From: Pyropia haitanensis
Taxonomy: Eukaryota > Rhodophyta > Bangiophyceae > Bangiales > Bangiaceae
Assembly: GCA_008729055.1 (NCBI GenBank)
Contig: SDUX01000010.1
Span: 2,185,090 to 2,249,089, forward strand
DNA: 64,000 nucleotides
Direction: 5' to 3'
The notes below the pieces were generated by a model. The model was not told the origin of the DNA. It ran no database searches and saw only the letters and a program-made list of their open reading frames with translations. Of this stretch, positions 10,117 to 20,517 are shown piece by piece. Made by a program: the position numbers and the translations under genes. Each line of letters starts with the position of its first letter. Positions within the stretch are counted from its first letter, which is position 1.

Positions 10117-10744
10117 ATGAAGGTGACCGAGGCGCAGCTGGACGCGGCCGGGGTGGACCAGGCGTGGCGTGACTACTGCGCCCACCTGCTCATTCCGCTC
10201 AACAAGTGCCGCCGGGCCAACCTGTTTGCGCCATGGAAGTGTGTGGACGAGCGCCACGGCTATGAAAAGTGCCAGTATGACCAGTACGTTATTGGGGTGA
10301 TGCTGTGGTGGGGGGTGCCGTGGGAGAGACAGCCGGGCGGGACCAAAGGGGCGGACTGTTGCACCATTGGCGTGGCAGCAGGGAGGAGGGGATGCACGGC
10401 CGGGCGGTGGGGGCGTCAGGCGTGGCCAGACGCCAAGGGGAGGTCCGACCCGGCTGCGCTGCATGGCGGGTGTGGCACGCGGTGTGTGAGGTGGTTGGGT
10501 GTGGCCCAGGGCGGCGTGGGGCGTGCGCTGCGTGGCGGCGCCTTAGCGTGTGCAAACTGGCCTACTGACATTGGCGTCTGCGTCCGTTGGTCTGGAGTAC
10601 GGGTTCCCTCCCCGTGGGCACGTGCGCCTCCACGACCCGTGCGGCTGCAGCTACCTCCGGCGCGTGAGGGAAATGACGGAGCAACAGGCGGCGGCCAAGC
10701 GGGCCGCCAAGGCCGCGGCCACGCCTCCAGACGATGACGAGTAG
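10117..10744 (+). CDS. NDUFB7: NADH dehydrogenase (complex I) subunit NDUFB7/B18, two exons
   Basis: A twin CX9C protein of mitochondrial complex I, oxidised by Mia40 in the intermembrane space and placed on the outer face of the membrane arm. Exons are 10117-10283 and 10651-10744. The intron 10284-10650 starts GTACGT and ends CTGCAG, giving an 86-residue protein. The Cys pairs are C21/C31 and C42/C52, each with exactly nine residues between. The core matches plant NDUFB7 closely (Cys-Ala-His-Leu-Leu-Ile-Pro-Leu-Asn-Lys-Cys; Tyr-Glu-Lys-Cys). The exon junction was chosen because it restores the nine residues after the last Cys and keeps phase. An Ala/Lys-rich helix and an acidic tail end the protein. 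The only strange point is the donor, with C at +4. It converges on the TPR gene, 190 bp apart. Confidence 0.93.
10284..10650 (+). other. Intron of NDUFB7 (GTACGT...GCAG)
   Basis: 367 bp, phase 2. Removing it joins Tyr-Asp to Tyr-Leu-Arg-Arg through a split His codon and restores the family alignment. Confidence 0.88.
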
Positions 10745-10934
10745 GGCGCCGGGCGTGTGTTGTTCCGTGTTTCGCTTGCTCTCGCTCTTTGCGCCTATCG
10801 ACTTGCTGCTCTCCCTCTTGTGTTGACCCGCGCTCTCCTTGCAGATGCGTTTTCTTGCTGCGTATGCACGACGCCGGTCCGCACACCCTCCACAAGCATC
10901 CCCGGCGGCGACCTCCGTCCCCCCCTCCCCCGGC

Positions 10935-12074
10935 TCACACGCGCACCTTCTCTAGCGGCGGCATCCCCGCCAGCGTCGCCTCGTCATCCCCACCAGCCCC
11001 CGCCGTGTCCCCCCCATCGCCCGCAGACTCCCGCCGGTTGGCCGCGTCCAGCCCCGACACGAACTTTGCATACATCCGCCGCCGCGCGCGGGCCGCGGCG
11101 GCCTCCATCACCCGCAGCTGCCGCCCCGCGGCGCGGAGCTCCTCCAGCGCCGCCCGCACGCCGCGGTCGGCGGGCGCCGCGACGCATGCGTCGCGGAGGT
11201 CGGCAAACGCGGCGCGCTCATTCTCCGCCGCCTTGTCCATGTCCCACCACTCGCCCGCCGCCTCTTTCGCCATCCCCTCCTGCATCATCCGGAGGAGGAC
11301 GGTGCCGCGCCAGTACTTGGCCTTGATGCTCGTCCCGTCAATGCGGAGGGCCTCGGAAAAGTCCCAGTGCGCGTTCTTCACGTCCCCCGCCTTGAGCCGC
11401 GCGATGCCCCGGTTGAGGTGGAGGGGCCCCTTGAACGCGGTGAGGCGGGTCCGGTCGGCGGCACACATCAGCTCCCACTCCTCCTTGGCCGTGTAGAGCA
11501 GCACAAAGGCAGAGTCGTACGTCTTCCACGCCTTCTTGGCGGCGCCCAGCCGGAAGAGGGTGTTGCCAATGGTCTTTTTGCGGGACGCCGCCGCCAGCTT
11601 GTCGTCCAGGCTCTTGATGTCATAGTCAAACGTCGACGGGTCGGCCAGCTGACTGCCGGCATCCGCCTCGGTGGCGATGCCCGCCGCGGCCACCGCCGCC
11701 GCGATGGCCGCGTCCGCCGCCGCGGTGCCTGGCGCCGGCAGCGGGTCGGGGGGCGTGTACACCGGGGGGGGGCGACGGACGGTGGAGCCCTCTGCGGGCG
11801 GCTCTGGCGGCGGCACCCCGTCTGCGGGTGCCGCCGCGCCGTCCGCGTCCGACCCACCCCCGTCGTCCACCGACAGCGCGGCGTCCGCGTCCGAGTCGGT
11901 GTCGTCCGCGGCGGGGGGGGCGTCGGTGGCGGCGGCGGCGGTGGCGGCGGCAGCAGCGGCGGCAGGTGGGACCCCTGCCGGGGTGGACCGCCCAGAGGGG
12001 CCCTCTTCCGTGTCGGCCGCGGCGGCGGCGGCGCCCGCCGCCGGGGGCGCCGTCGCGTCCCCCGCGTCGGCCAT
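10935..12074 (-). CDS. TPR-domain protein, immunophilin/co-chaperone-like
   Basis: The ATG at 12074 sits in GCCATGG and gives 379 residues; the frame stays open upstream, but no better start exists. Residues 1-150 are Ala/Pro/Asp-rich low complexity. From about residue 155 to 290 there is a helical region with the TPR pattern of FKBP/Cyp40-type co-chaperones: a Lys-x-x-Gly-Asn-x-Leu-Phe-x-x-Gly entry, an Ala/Tyr pair, then Leu-Asn-x-Gly-Ile-Ala and Lys-Ala-Lys-Tyr-Trp-Arg-Gly repeats. A basic helix and an acidic C terminus follow. No peptidyl-prolyl isomerase domain is visible. The family usually docks Hsp90 or Hsp70 C termini; the exact partner is not readable here. The gene is intact in one frame, converges with NDUFB7 and diverges from the SURF2-like gene. 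Confidence 0.75.
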   Translation of the reverse strand: MADAGDATAPPAAGAAAAAADTEEGPSGRSTPAGVPPAAAAAAATAAAATDAPPAADDTDSDADAALSVDDGGGSDADGAAAPADGVPPPEPPAEGSTVRRPPPVYTPPDPLPAPGTAAADAAIAAAVAAAGIATEADAGSQLADPSTFDYDIKSLDDKLAAASRKKTIGNTLFRLGAAKKAWKTYDSAFVLLYTAKEEWELMCAADRTRLTAFKGPLHLNRGIARLKAGDVKNAHWDFSEALRIDGTSIKAKYWRGTVLLRMMQEGMAKEAAGEWWDMDKAAENERAAFADLRDACVAAPADRGVRAALEELRAAGRQLRVMEAAAARARRRMYAKFVSGLDAANRRESAGDGGDTAGAGGDDEATLAGMPPLEKVRV

Positions 12075-12393
12075 GGCGGAACGACAACCGCAGCGGCGGT
12101 AGGGGGGAAGCGGGCTAGCGCTCGTCGCGGCCACCTTCGTCCAGGGGGGAAGTGCCTCCAGGGGGGACGCGCCGGCAGCGGGATGGCAACGGCAGCGTGG
12201 CAGCCCGCTGGGAGAGCGAGACGTCGCTCGGCTGGCGGGTACGGGCGTGACTGTCGGGTGCGCCCGACATGCTGCCGCGCGTGGGCCGAGGAAGAGGCAG
12301 GACAGGAGGCAGTCGCGAAGCTTCGGATGCTCGATCGCCAGCACGGTGTGCCGAGTATTCATGTAGCCCCCCTGATCCGAGCCAGGATCCGCG
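12075..12393. promoter_or_regulatory. Divergent intergenic region, TPR gene / SURF2-like gene
   Basis: About 320 bp between two head-to-head start codons, with lower GC than the flanking genes. A shared promoter is inferred from spacing; I see no clear TATA box. Confidence 0.4.
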
Positions 12394-13484
12394 ATGGATC
12401 CATTGCATTCCGGGTTTGCGGACGGCGGTGCCCTTCTTCGCGGCTTCGAGTTCTGCGCCGCCGACTGCCCAAGCTTCACTCGTCTGGTCTCGCATCAGCG
12501 TGGTCTACGCCGTCGCGACGGCGCCTTGGCCCGTCTGCCCTCCTTCCCCTCCATCCCCCCCACTCCTTCCGCCCTGCCCATTTCACCCCCCCCCCCTCCC
12601 TGCCACCTCCACCCCCCCCCCCCCACTTGCAACTATGCCAACGTCTCCCCCATCAACCCCACCCGCCACCCCCCCCCCCCCCCCCCTCCCATTCCCGCCG
12701 ACGTCACCGCCTGGGTCACCGCCCACGCGGACGTTGCGACGCTCGACCCCCCCCGCCGCAAGGTCACCTTCCCCGCCACCGGGATGGAGCTCCCCGCCGC
12801 GGCGGTGGCCCCCCTCGACGCCTACCTCCGCGGCCCCGCCTACGCGCGGGCGACCGTGCCGGCGGTGGACGTGTCGGCGTATGGGGGCCACCTGCGGCCG
12901 CACGCGACGCGGCGGGGCTCCCTCTGGTGTGTGCTCACGCGGCGGGTGGTGCCCGCAACGGCCGCGGGCGTGGCCGCCCACGTGGGGGGGCGCCGCTACC
13001 GCGCGCGGCTGGCAGAGGCGGCCGCCGCGGCGGAGCGGGCGGCGGCGGCGGAGCGGGCGGCGGCGGCGGCACGGGCGGCGGCGGCGGAGCGGGCGGCGGC
13101 CAAGGCGGCGGCCACGGTGGCGGCGGCGGATGGGGGTGGGGCGGCGGAGGGGGCGGCCGAGGGGAAGAAGGGGGACAAGAAGAAGGGGGAAAAGAAGCGG
13201 AAGACGGTGGGGGGGAAGGTTGGCGGGAAGACCACGGGGGCACCCGCCGCCGCCGCCGCCGCTGAGGCGGCCACCGAGACGCCCACGCCGGCGGCCACGA
13301 CCGCGGACGCGGGCGGCGACGCCCCCACCACGGACGCTGCCGCCGCGGCGCGGCCACCCCCCGACGCGGCGGCCCAGGCGGCGGCGGCGGCGACACGGCG
13401 GGCGGCGCGGGCGGCGGCCAAGGCGGCCAAGGCAGCCACGCGGGCGGCGGCCAAGGCGGCGGCGCGGGAGGCGGCGGCGGGGCT

Positions 13485-13520
<36 letters not shown>

Positions 13521-13893
13521 ACAAGGGGCGACCGCCGCCGCCGCGACCGCCGCCACCGCGGGCGCCCCCGCCCCCCCGCCAAGAAACCGGGGCGGCCGAC
13601 CAAAAAGGCGCGCCGCGCCGCCGCGGTGGCGGCCGCGGCCGCGGCCGAGGCGGCGGCGCTGGCGGCGGCGGTTGGCGCGGCGCCCCCCGCCCCCCCCCCC
13701 CCCCCCCACCGCCGCTACCGACGCTGCCGTCGCCGTCGGCGGCGGCCGCCGCCGTGGCGCGTCGCCCGGCTTTGACGTGGCCGCCGCGGAGGCGGCGTTT
13801 GGGGGCGTCACCGACTCGGACGGCGGCGGCGGCGGCGGCGGTGGGGGTGGGGGGGAGGGGGGGGGGGCGCTGACGGCGGCGGCAGCGGCAGCG

Positions 13894-13944
<51 letters not shown>

Positions 13945-14093
13945 GCTCGGACGCGGCCGCCGACGCGGCCGAGGCGGCCGAGTGGGCCGCCGCCGCCGCC
14001 GCCCGCCGCAAGCGCCGCGCCGCGGCCGCGGCGGGCGGGCGGGGGGTGGCGGCCAAGCGGGCGCGGCGGGCTGCCGCCGCCGCCCGCCGGTGA
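12394..14093 (+). CDS. SURF2: SURF2-like nucleolar protein, frame uncertain in the C-terminal half
   Basis: The conserved part (bases ~12700-13010) matches the surfeit-2 family: a Thr-Gly-x-Glu-Leu-Pro motif, a Tyr-Leu-Arg-Gly-x-x-Tyr segment, a Pro-His-x-x-Arg-x-x-Leu-x-Cys-x-Leu-Thr-Arg segment, and the closing Gly-Gly-Arg-Arg-Tyr-Arg-x-x-Leu. Vertebrate SURF2 is nucleolar and linked to 5S RNP and ribosome biology. A long Ala/Lys/Arg-rich C-terminal tail follows. The ATG at 12394 is the only in-frame Met before the domain. Beyond 13560 the plausible reading (AT-hook-like Gly-Arg-Pro with Lys pairs, then an acidic-to-basic helix ending at TGA 14091-14093) changes frame at the C runs near 13564-13577 and 13690-13707 and the G run at 13857-13867. 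Staying in the first frame gives a stop near 14229 inside poly-A, which looks less real. Confidence 0.72.
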
Positions 14094-14462
14094 CGGGCGC
14101 CGCCGCGGGCGACGGCCGGGGGGGGGGGGGGGGGATCCGACCCCCGCCAGCGGGGGGCGCACCGCGTCGTCCGCACGCGCGCGGCAGGCCGGGGCGCCAC
14201 CAAGAAAAAAAAAAAAAAAAATAGAATAAAGGAAAAATAAGGGGAACAAGAGGAACAGCACAAAAAAAAAAACAAAAAAAAACAGACCGCTCGCCGCGGC
14301 GCCCACGCGGCCGCCCCCTACGCGCCGCCCAGCCGGCGGCGGCGCCGCCGCGCCGCCCGCCGCGACCCGACGCCGCCCCGCGGCGCGGGGAGCGGCGAGC
14401 CCAACGTGCGCGCGCGCGGGTGGCGCCCCCCCCCCCCGCCCCCCCCCCCCCCTTCCCCCCCC
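14094..14462. other. Intergenic region between converging genes, with oligo-A tracts
   Basis: Holds an A17 run (14205-14221), an AT-rich stretch with AATAAA-like text at 14223-14240, and two more A runs at 14262-14281. These may be the 3' ends or polyadenylation regions of the two converging genes. No ORF with a domain. Confidence 0.5.
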
Positions 14463-14997
14463 TCACGCCAGCAGCGCCGCGGCGGACGCGACGGCGGCCT
14501 CGGCGAGCCCCCCAATGAGGGCGGCAGGGACGTCCCCCCCCCTCCCCCCCCCCCCCCCCCCCCCCTGCCGGTCCCGCAGCCACACCGCCGCGACGAGCGC
14601 GCCCACATCCGCGGCGAGGGCGGCGAGCGCCGGCTCGTACCGCCGCCACTCAGTGTCGAGGAGGACGAGGACGCCGAGGACGACGCCGCCGACAACGACG
14701 GGCACGCCCACCGCCACGTCGAGGCCGTGCTTGCGGGCGAGCCGCGCGCGGCGAAAGGTGGCGGCGTCGGCGGTGCGGGCGAGGTCGCCCATCCACTCGG
14801 GCCGGCGGGTGGTGTAGACGCGGCCGACGAGGTCGTCGGGGGGGCGCACGATGCCAAGGGGGGGGGGGGGGGGGGGGTCGTGCCGCCCGCACCACTGCCG
14901 CCGCCGCCGCCGCCGCTGCCGCCGCCGCCGCTGCCGCTGCCGCCGCTGCCGCTGCCGCTGCTGCTGGTGCCGCCGCCCCCACCGCCGCGGCCACCCC

Positions 14998-15042
<45 letters not shown>

Positions 15043-15682
15043 GCCGCCCACACCCGCCCGCCCGGCGGCCGCCGCCGACCGCGCTCGCCACCGAAAACGC
15101 CGCCACGTCCGCCGCCACCACCTCATCCTTTGCCATGGCCGCGACGCTCGCGGTGAGCCGCAGGAGGGTGGTCCCCCCCCCGTGGCGTCGTCCGCCACGC
15201 CGGCGGCTGCCCCTAGGCCCGTCGGCACCCCCCCCACGCCCACCCCTACGCCCGCGCCGATGGCGACCCCCCCCCCCCAATCGCGGTCGGCTCCCACCAC
15301 TCGGCGAGCGCCCACGGCGCCTTGACCGTCAGCGCGGGCGCCAGCCGTGGCAGCGCGGCGGGGAGGTCCCCCCCGCCGCCGCCGCCACCCGCCCCGCCCA
15401 CGCAACCAGCCGGGCGGGCGCGGCGAGCGCGAGCCGCGCCTCGAGGCGCTCCGTGTCCGCGGCGAGGCCGCGGAGCAGGCCCGCCACGTAGTCGAGGATG
15501 TCCGCCTTGTGGCGCAGTGGCGCGCCGCCGGGGGGGGGGGGGGGAGCGCGCCGAGCAGCGCCGCGAACGCGGCGTTGACCTTGTCCCGGCACTTTTTGGT
15601 GTGGGACTTTGGGGGGGGGAGGGGGGGGGGGGGGGTCGCGCTTGGCGGCGACGGGCGGTAGGGCGGGCGTGCTCGCCGGTGG

Positions 15683-15739
<57 letters not shown>

Positions 15740-16000
15740 GCGGCCTCCGCCGCTGCCTCCACCGCCACTGCCGCCGCCACTGCCGCCGCCGCCGCCGTCG
15801 TTGCCGCCGCCGCCGTCGCTGCGCCAGGAAGCGGGCGCGAGCCGCTTGCTGCCTCGTCGGGGGGGTGGGGTTGGGGCGGCAGCGGCGGCGGCCAGCGGGC
15901 CGCGGCCGCCGGCGGCTGCTGCGGTGACAGCCGGCGTCGGCGGTGGCGTCTCCCCGTCCGTGAGAGGGGCGGGGTGTGGCTGCCCCCAGGTCGACGCCAT
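14463..16000 (-). CDS. bHLH transcription factor with C-terminal GAF domain, frame broken at homopolymers
   Basis: Start ATG at 16000 (Met-Ala-Ser-Thr-Trp). After a Gly/Ala-rich N terminus comes a bHLH: basic region and helix 1 (Lys-Ser-His-Thr-Lys-Lys-Cys-Arg-Asp-Lys-Val-Asn), a Pro loop, then helix 2 (His-Lys-Ala-Asp-Ile-Leu-Asp-Tyr-Val-Ala). Downstream, a GAF-like fold ends the protein: Asp-Asp-Leu-Val-Gly-Arg-Val-Tyr, Trp-Met-Gly-Asp-Leu, a Gly-Leu-Asp-Val-Ala-Val-Gly-Val-Pro-Val strand, Gly-Val-Leu-Val-Leu-Leu. These pieces lie in different frames. Each switch falls at a G/C run (15611-15635, 15530-15544, 15369-15374, 15267-15278, 15173-15181, 14858-14877 in plus coordinates). bHLH proteins bind E-box DNA as dimers; GAF domains bind small ligands or chromophores. 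Whether this is a miscounted intact gene or a pseudogene cannot be decided here. Confidence 0.68.
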
Positions 16001-19000
16001 GGCGGCTGCTGTCGCAGCGGGCGGAAGGGTTGGTGGTGGTAGTGGTGGGGGGCGCAGGCGTGGGGGGGGAGGGAGGGGGGGTTATCAGCGGCCCGCGGAC
16101 GACAGCGGGAGCCGGGGGGAGACGGACGGTCGCCTGGCCGCCCGTGGCGGCCGCGGCGGACAATGTCAGGGCACAGGCGCAAGGCGGGGGGGTGGGTGAG
16201 CCGGGGGGGGGGGGGGGTGGGTGGCGTGGCGGGAGCGGTGGCAACGGCAGTGACCGCGGCGGCGGCTGCACCGCCGGCGTGGCGTGGAGGTACACCGGGC
16301 TTGTGGCTGGGGGAGGAGACGCGGCGCACCGGTGCGGGGGGGGGAGCGGTCGGTGCGGCGGCGAAGCGCCGCCAGACAGAGTGTCCACACCCCACACGGC
16401 GGCGTGGCCGCCGCGCCGCGCCGTGCCGTGCCGGCCCGCCCGCAACGGGCCGGCCGCCGCGGTGCGACCGCGGGCGGGGCGGCGGCAGCGTCGCGGCTGC
16501 GGCGGCGGGGGGCGCGTCGTGCGGCCGCGGCACGCGGGGCCGTGGCCGGCGCGCGGGGGGGGGACGCGCTAGTGGCCGCCAGCGGCGCGGCGGCGGCTGG
16601 GAGGCCAGCCCGCCTGGCTGGGCGACTGCAGCTGCGGGGGGGGGACCGCCTGCGGGGGGGGCGGGAGCGCACGCGCGCGTGGGGCGCCCCGGTGGGAACG
16701 AGGGAGTGCCGCGGAGGGGCGTGCGACAGAGGTGACGCATCGACGGCTGCCACGCCGCCGCCGCCGCCACAGTGGCCGCTGCCAAGGGGGCGCCCGGCCG
16801 CGTCGCGGTGGCCATCCTTGTGGCGGCGGGGCCGACCGGCGCTCCTCTCTACCTCCTCCTAGCCACACCCCGTGCGCACCACCCCCGTCAGAGCGCCACC
16901 CCCGCTACTGTCACCGCCGCGCCGCCGCCGCCACCACCTCTGCCGCCGCCGCCCATCGTTGCCACGCGGCCGTGCCGTCCCGCCGATAGCGCTGTGGCGG
17001 GGCAGACACGCCGCGACGCGGCGGCGGGGGCTGCCGCCCGCCAGCCCACGGTTGCTGGAAAGCCTGCGGGGGCAGGCTGCAGCCCTGCTGGGAGGTGCAG
17101 GGAGCAGGGGAGAGAAGGGGGGCGCGGGCGGGGGGGAGGGGGGTCTGCACCCAAGCCTCTTCCCCCGCCGGGGAGGGTCTGCCCTCGCACCCTCCCCCCC
17201 GTTCCGCCCGGTGCGGGCCGTTGACATGGGCGCCGACAGGCGGCGGCGGCAGCAGCCGCGTCCTCCCCCCCGCCTTCGTGGACGCACGTGCGGCTGCGTC
17301 GGCCCTTTTCAGGTGCGAAACTCCCCCCTCCCGCCCCTCCATCGCTCTCTTCTGGGTAGTGCTGTGGGCACGGTGGCGGCGGCTCGGCCGGGTCGGCCGC
17401 CACGCGCTTTCGGGCAGGCGTGGGTGGCGGGCTGCCCGGCGGCGGCCCGTCGTCAGCGTGACGCTGCGCAGCGGTGCCAGTGGGCTCGCGTGAACGGGGC
17501 GGGCGGGGTGCATACGCGCACGGCAGCGTGGGGAGAGCCGATCCGCCCCCGGGCGGCGCCCCTCTCTGTGAGCCCGCCCCGCGGGCAGATCCTGCTGATG
17601 TTCCATGTCTCCCGTGAGCGCCAGAGTTTTGCAGCTGAGGTGGTGGGATACAAGATTGGGGAGTACGGTGGGATCCGTTTCGATCCAGTGATACCAAGTA
17701 CATCCGTCATAAAAAGTCACAAGAAGTCATACCTTCGAAGAAATTGAGGTGTTCCCAGACGGAGAGAAATGTAGAGTGCCTCTGCAGCACCTCTCAGGGA
17801 CGGGCTTAGTCATCACACTTCGTGTTTGAAGTTCCGAACGGGCCAGAGGACAACCACAAGTCGATGCCACTGCGTGTATTTTCTGAGAATTATACGAAGA
17901 GTTATTCTTGCTAACCTCTGTTTTCTGAAACAGTTGTGGGTACTGTAATCTACAAGCTCTCGGGTAGCTGGAGAATTTCTGGCTAGACTTCGGTTCCCCG
18001 CCCTCGAGGTCTCCCTCCTATTCTTGGGAGCAAAAGATTCGTTGGTGCGACAGATCGTCCCTGCCGCGGAGCGTGCCATGCCGCGCGCCCACAACCGCTG
18101 TGCGTGCGCGACTGCGCTGGCCCGCCTCCGCGCGGCGGCGTCTCGCCAGCCTTGCTAGTGACAGCGTCCCTGGAGGGGTGGCCGTCCGATGGCTTGCGAG
18201 ATTGGCCGCAACTGTGGGCAGCGGCGGGGGTCCGGAGGGAGGGGTGGAGACGGGCGCTCGCGTTGCAGCGCGCTACACTGTATCACTACCTGTGCCGCAG
18301 AGAGGGGGGTGATGCGAACTAACAGAATCACCCTGAAGACTCATGTGTCATGGAGAGGACGCCTCCCGCGTCATGTATTCTTGCGTGGGGCGCGGCTGGT
18401 GGGAGGCTACGGGACACCCACGGGCGGGGGATCTGTCTCCCCCCCACCCCCTGCGCGACCAGCGCCAGAGGGGGTGTGTATCCCGGCGGGAGGTGCCGCC
18501 TGCGTTTCGCAGCAAGAGTCGGAAAAGATCACCCCCGCGGGGTTGCCAGCCGCATCTCCTTCTACATATGGTGCGTCGATTGCTGTTCATTGTCAGGTGC
18601 TGCGTCGGTGCCAGGGGCAGGCCAGAGGCGAGGAGGAGCATGCTTGGGGCGGCCGCGCCGGGGTGGACCGAGGGCCGTCCCCCATCACCGCTCGCCTCCG
18701 CCCTTGCAGCCAATGCGGCCACACCAGCTCGGCGCGTCGGTGGCGGGGGTGGTGGGGGTGGACGCCACGGGCGCGCCGTCACCGGCGCGAAAAGCCACTC
18801 CTGGCCTGTGCGACACCACGCGCTCGTGGACACCCCGGGTGCGCTGCCCATGGCCCGCCGCGCCGTCCAGACGGCGCTGTCCGCTCACCGTGGATGGGGC
18901 CGCGGTCGTGCCAGACGACGCGCCACGGTCAGGGCATGCACGTGCGGATGGGGTGGCCGCGACCCCGGCTGGGGGAGGCAGCGGAGAGTCCCAGGCGCCG

Positions 19001-19225
19001 GCGGGAGCGAAGGTCTGTTCTCGCAGCTGGGTGGGGCCTCGCATGACGGCGCTCAACCACCCACTGAGCGCCGATAGGTGCGGCCACCGTGGCGGCGGCG
19101 CCCCGCGGTGGCGACCGTGGCGGCGGCGGCGGCGCTGCCGCCGCCGCCGCCGCCGTGCCTGGCCTTCCAGAGGGGTCCCCTGCGTGCTGCCCATTCATGT
19201 GACTTGCTTTTCGTTCCTCAGCACA
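16001..19225. other. No gene recognised
   Basis: 3.2 kb upstream of the bHLH gene. GC-rich low complexity to ~17.5 kb, then a less GC-rich stretch at 17.58-18.06 kb with stops in all frames, then low complexity again. The bHLH promoter should lie just above 16000. I see no domain, tRNA or repeat array. Confidence 0.4.
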
Positions 19226-20517
19226 TCAAAACAGGACACACACCAACCCAAGTGTATGGATGCGCTGCCCACGGAGGAGAGAGGGAGGGGTGACGTCAAA
19301 AGAACGCCTCCACCGACAAGTCTGGCAGGGGCTCAAACAACCCACACAGGCCGTCGGCGTCCCCCCCGCCCCCCCTCCCACCAGCGGCGGCGCGCCGGCG
19401 CCGAGCACCTCAAAGACCGGGTCACAGACGCCCCGCGGCGATGCCGCCAACGTCGGGGGGAGGAGCAGGCAGTCGGGCGGCGGCGACGCCGCGACGGGCC
19501 CGTCGCCGACGCCATCACCACGCCCAGACCAGCCATCGATGGTGTCCGCGGTAGGATCGAGGAGTGGTTCCAGGGTCACCCCCTCCCAGCCGGGCACGTC
19601 CGGGCCGCCGCCCCCCCAGTGGGCAGGCGGGTCGGCGCCCCCGCCGGCCAACGGCACCTCCAGTTTGATGACCGCCCGCCGCTTGGTCGGCCGGAAAGCC
19701 GACGGCGGCGGCGACGGCGGCGACGGCGGCGACGGCGGCGACGGCGAGGCCTCAGGCGATGTCGACCTCCCCAGCGAGAGGGGAGACATGTCCTTGGGAG
19801 TGGCGCCGGCTGCGCACGCCGACGCAGCTCGCGCTCCCCGGCTGGCGGGCGTCGCTGGCGGCGGCGGCGGAGCGTCGCCGAGCACGCTTGACAAGTGCGC
19901 GACATGGCAAACAATCCGCGCCTCGGCCGCCGCCTTGTTCGGCACCACGACCACGTCCACGGTGGCGGGGCGTCGCCGTGGCGGCTGTCCTTGCCCCGTG
20001 GCGGCGGTCGTTGAGCCGTCGACGACGCCCGACGCCGTTGACGCGGCAGCCTCTGCCGGCTCACCGCTATCCTTCTCGTTGCCCCCGTCGCACTCCTCCC
20101 CCAACACGATGCTGAGGGTGCCCGGCGGGGGCGGCGGGGGCTCCCCCGCAGCGCCCGCCGCGGCGGCTGCTGCTGCCGCGGCGGCCGCCGCCGACGGGCG
20201 CTTGCGCTTCTTCTTTCGCTTCGGCTCTGTCGCGGCAACCTTGGCCGCCCCGCAGTGGCTGCACCGGCTGCGGCGGATGTGCTGCTGCCAGCCGCAGCCG
20301 CGGCAGTTCATGAAGACGCGGTCCCGCGCCGCCTGCGACGCGTCGAGGGCGGCGGAGAGGAGCGCCAGCTGCGCGGCTGGGCCGACACAGGGGGGCAGGG
20401 TAAACCGCGAGGGGGGGGAGGAGGAGGAGGGGACGGGGGGGGGGGTGGGGGGGGTGAGCTTACGGGGGAAGAGAGGGAGGTGGGGGAAGCGGGGGTGGGC
20501 CTTGTCATGGCAGTCAT
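19226..20517 (-). CDS. Nuclear-type protein with CxxC...CxxC zinc-ribbon-like motif
   Basis: Near bases 20230-20310 the minus strand encodes two Cys pairs (Cys-Arg-Gly-Cys, then Cys-Ser-His-Cys, separated by ten residues), typical of a small zinc knuckle or ribbon. A strong basic nuclear-localisation-like stretch (Lys-Arg-Lys-Lys-Lys-Arg-Lys-Arg-Pro) follows directly. The rest is Ala/Pro/Ser-rich with a Ser-Pro-Pro repeat (19700-19746) and a Cys cluster close to the C terminus. I place the start at 20517 (GACCATGA). That requires a frame change at the C/G tracts around 20410-20455, or an intron starting at a GTAAGC near 20472; otherwise Met at 20311 could be the start. No family name is recognised; a role in chromatin or RNA is only a guess. 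Confidence 0.5.

Noticed and set aside
14205..14281. Oligo-A runs as the tail of a retrotransposed copy
   Set aside because: No target-site duplication or upstream cDNA-like sequence; more likely 3' ends of the converging genes.
12583..14649. 688-codon minus frame overlapping the SURF2-like gene
   Set aside because: Poly-Arg/Gly/Pro complement of an Ala-rich coding strand.
17670..17700. GTTTCGATCC, a T-loop-like sequence
   Set aside because: Flanking bases do not form acceptor or anticodon stems.
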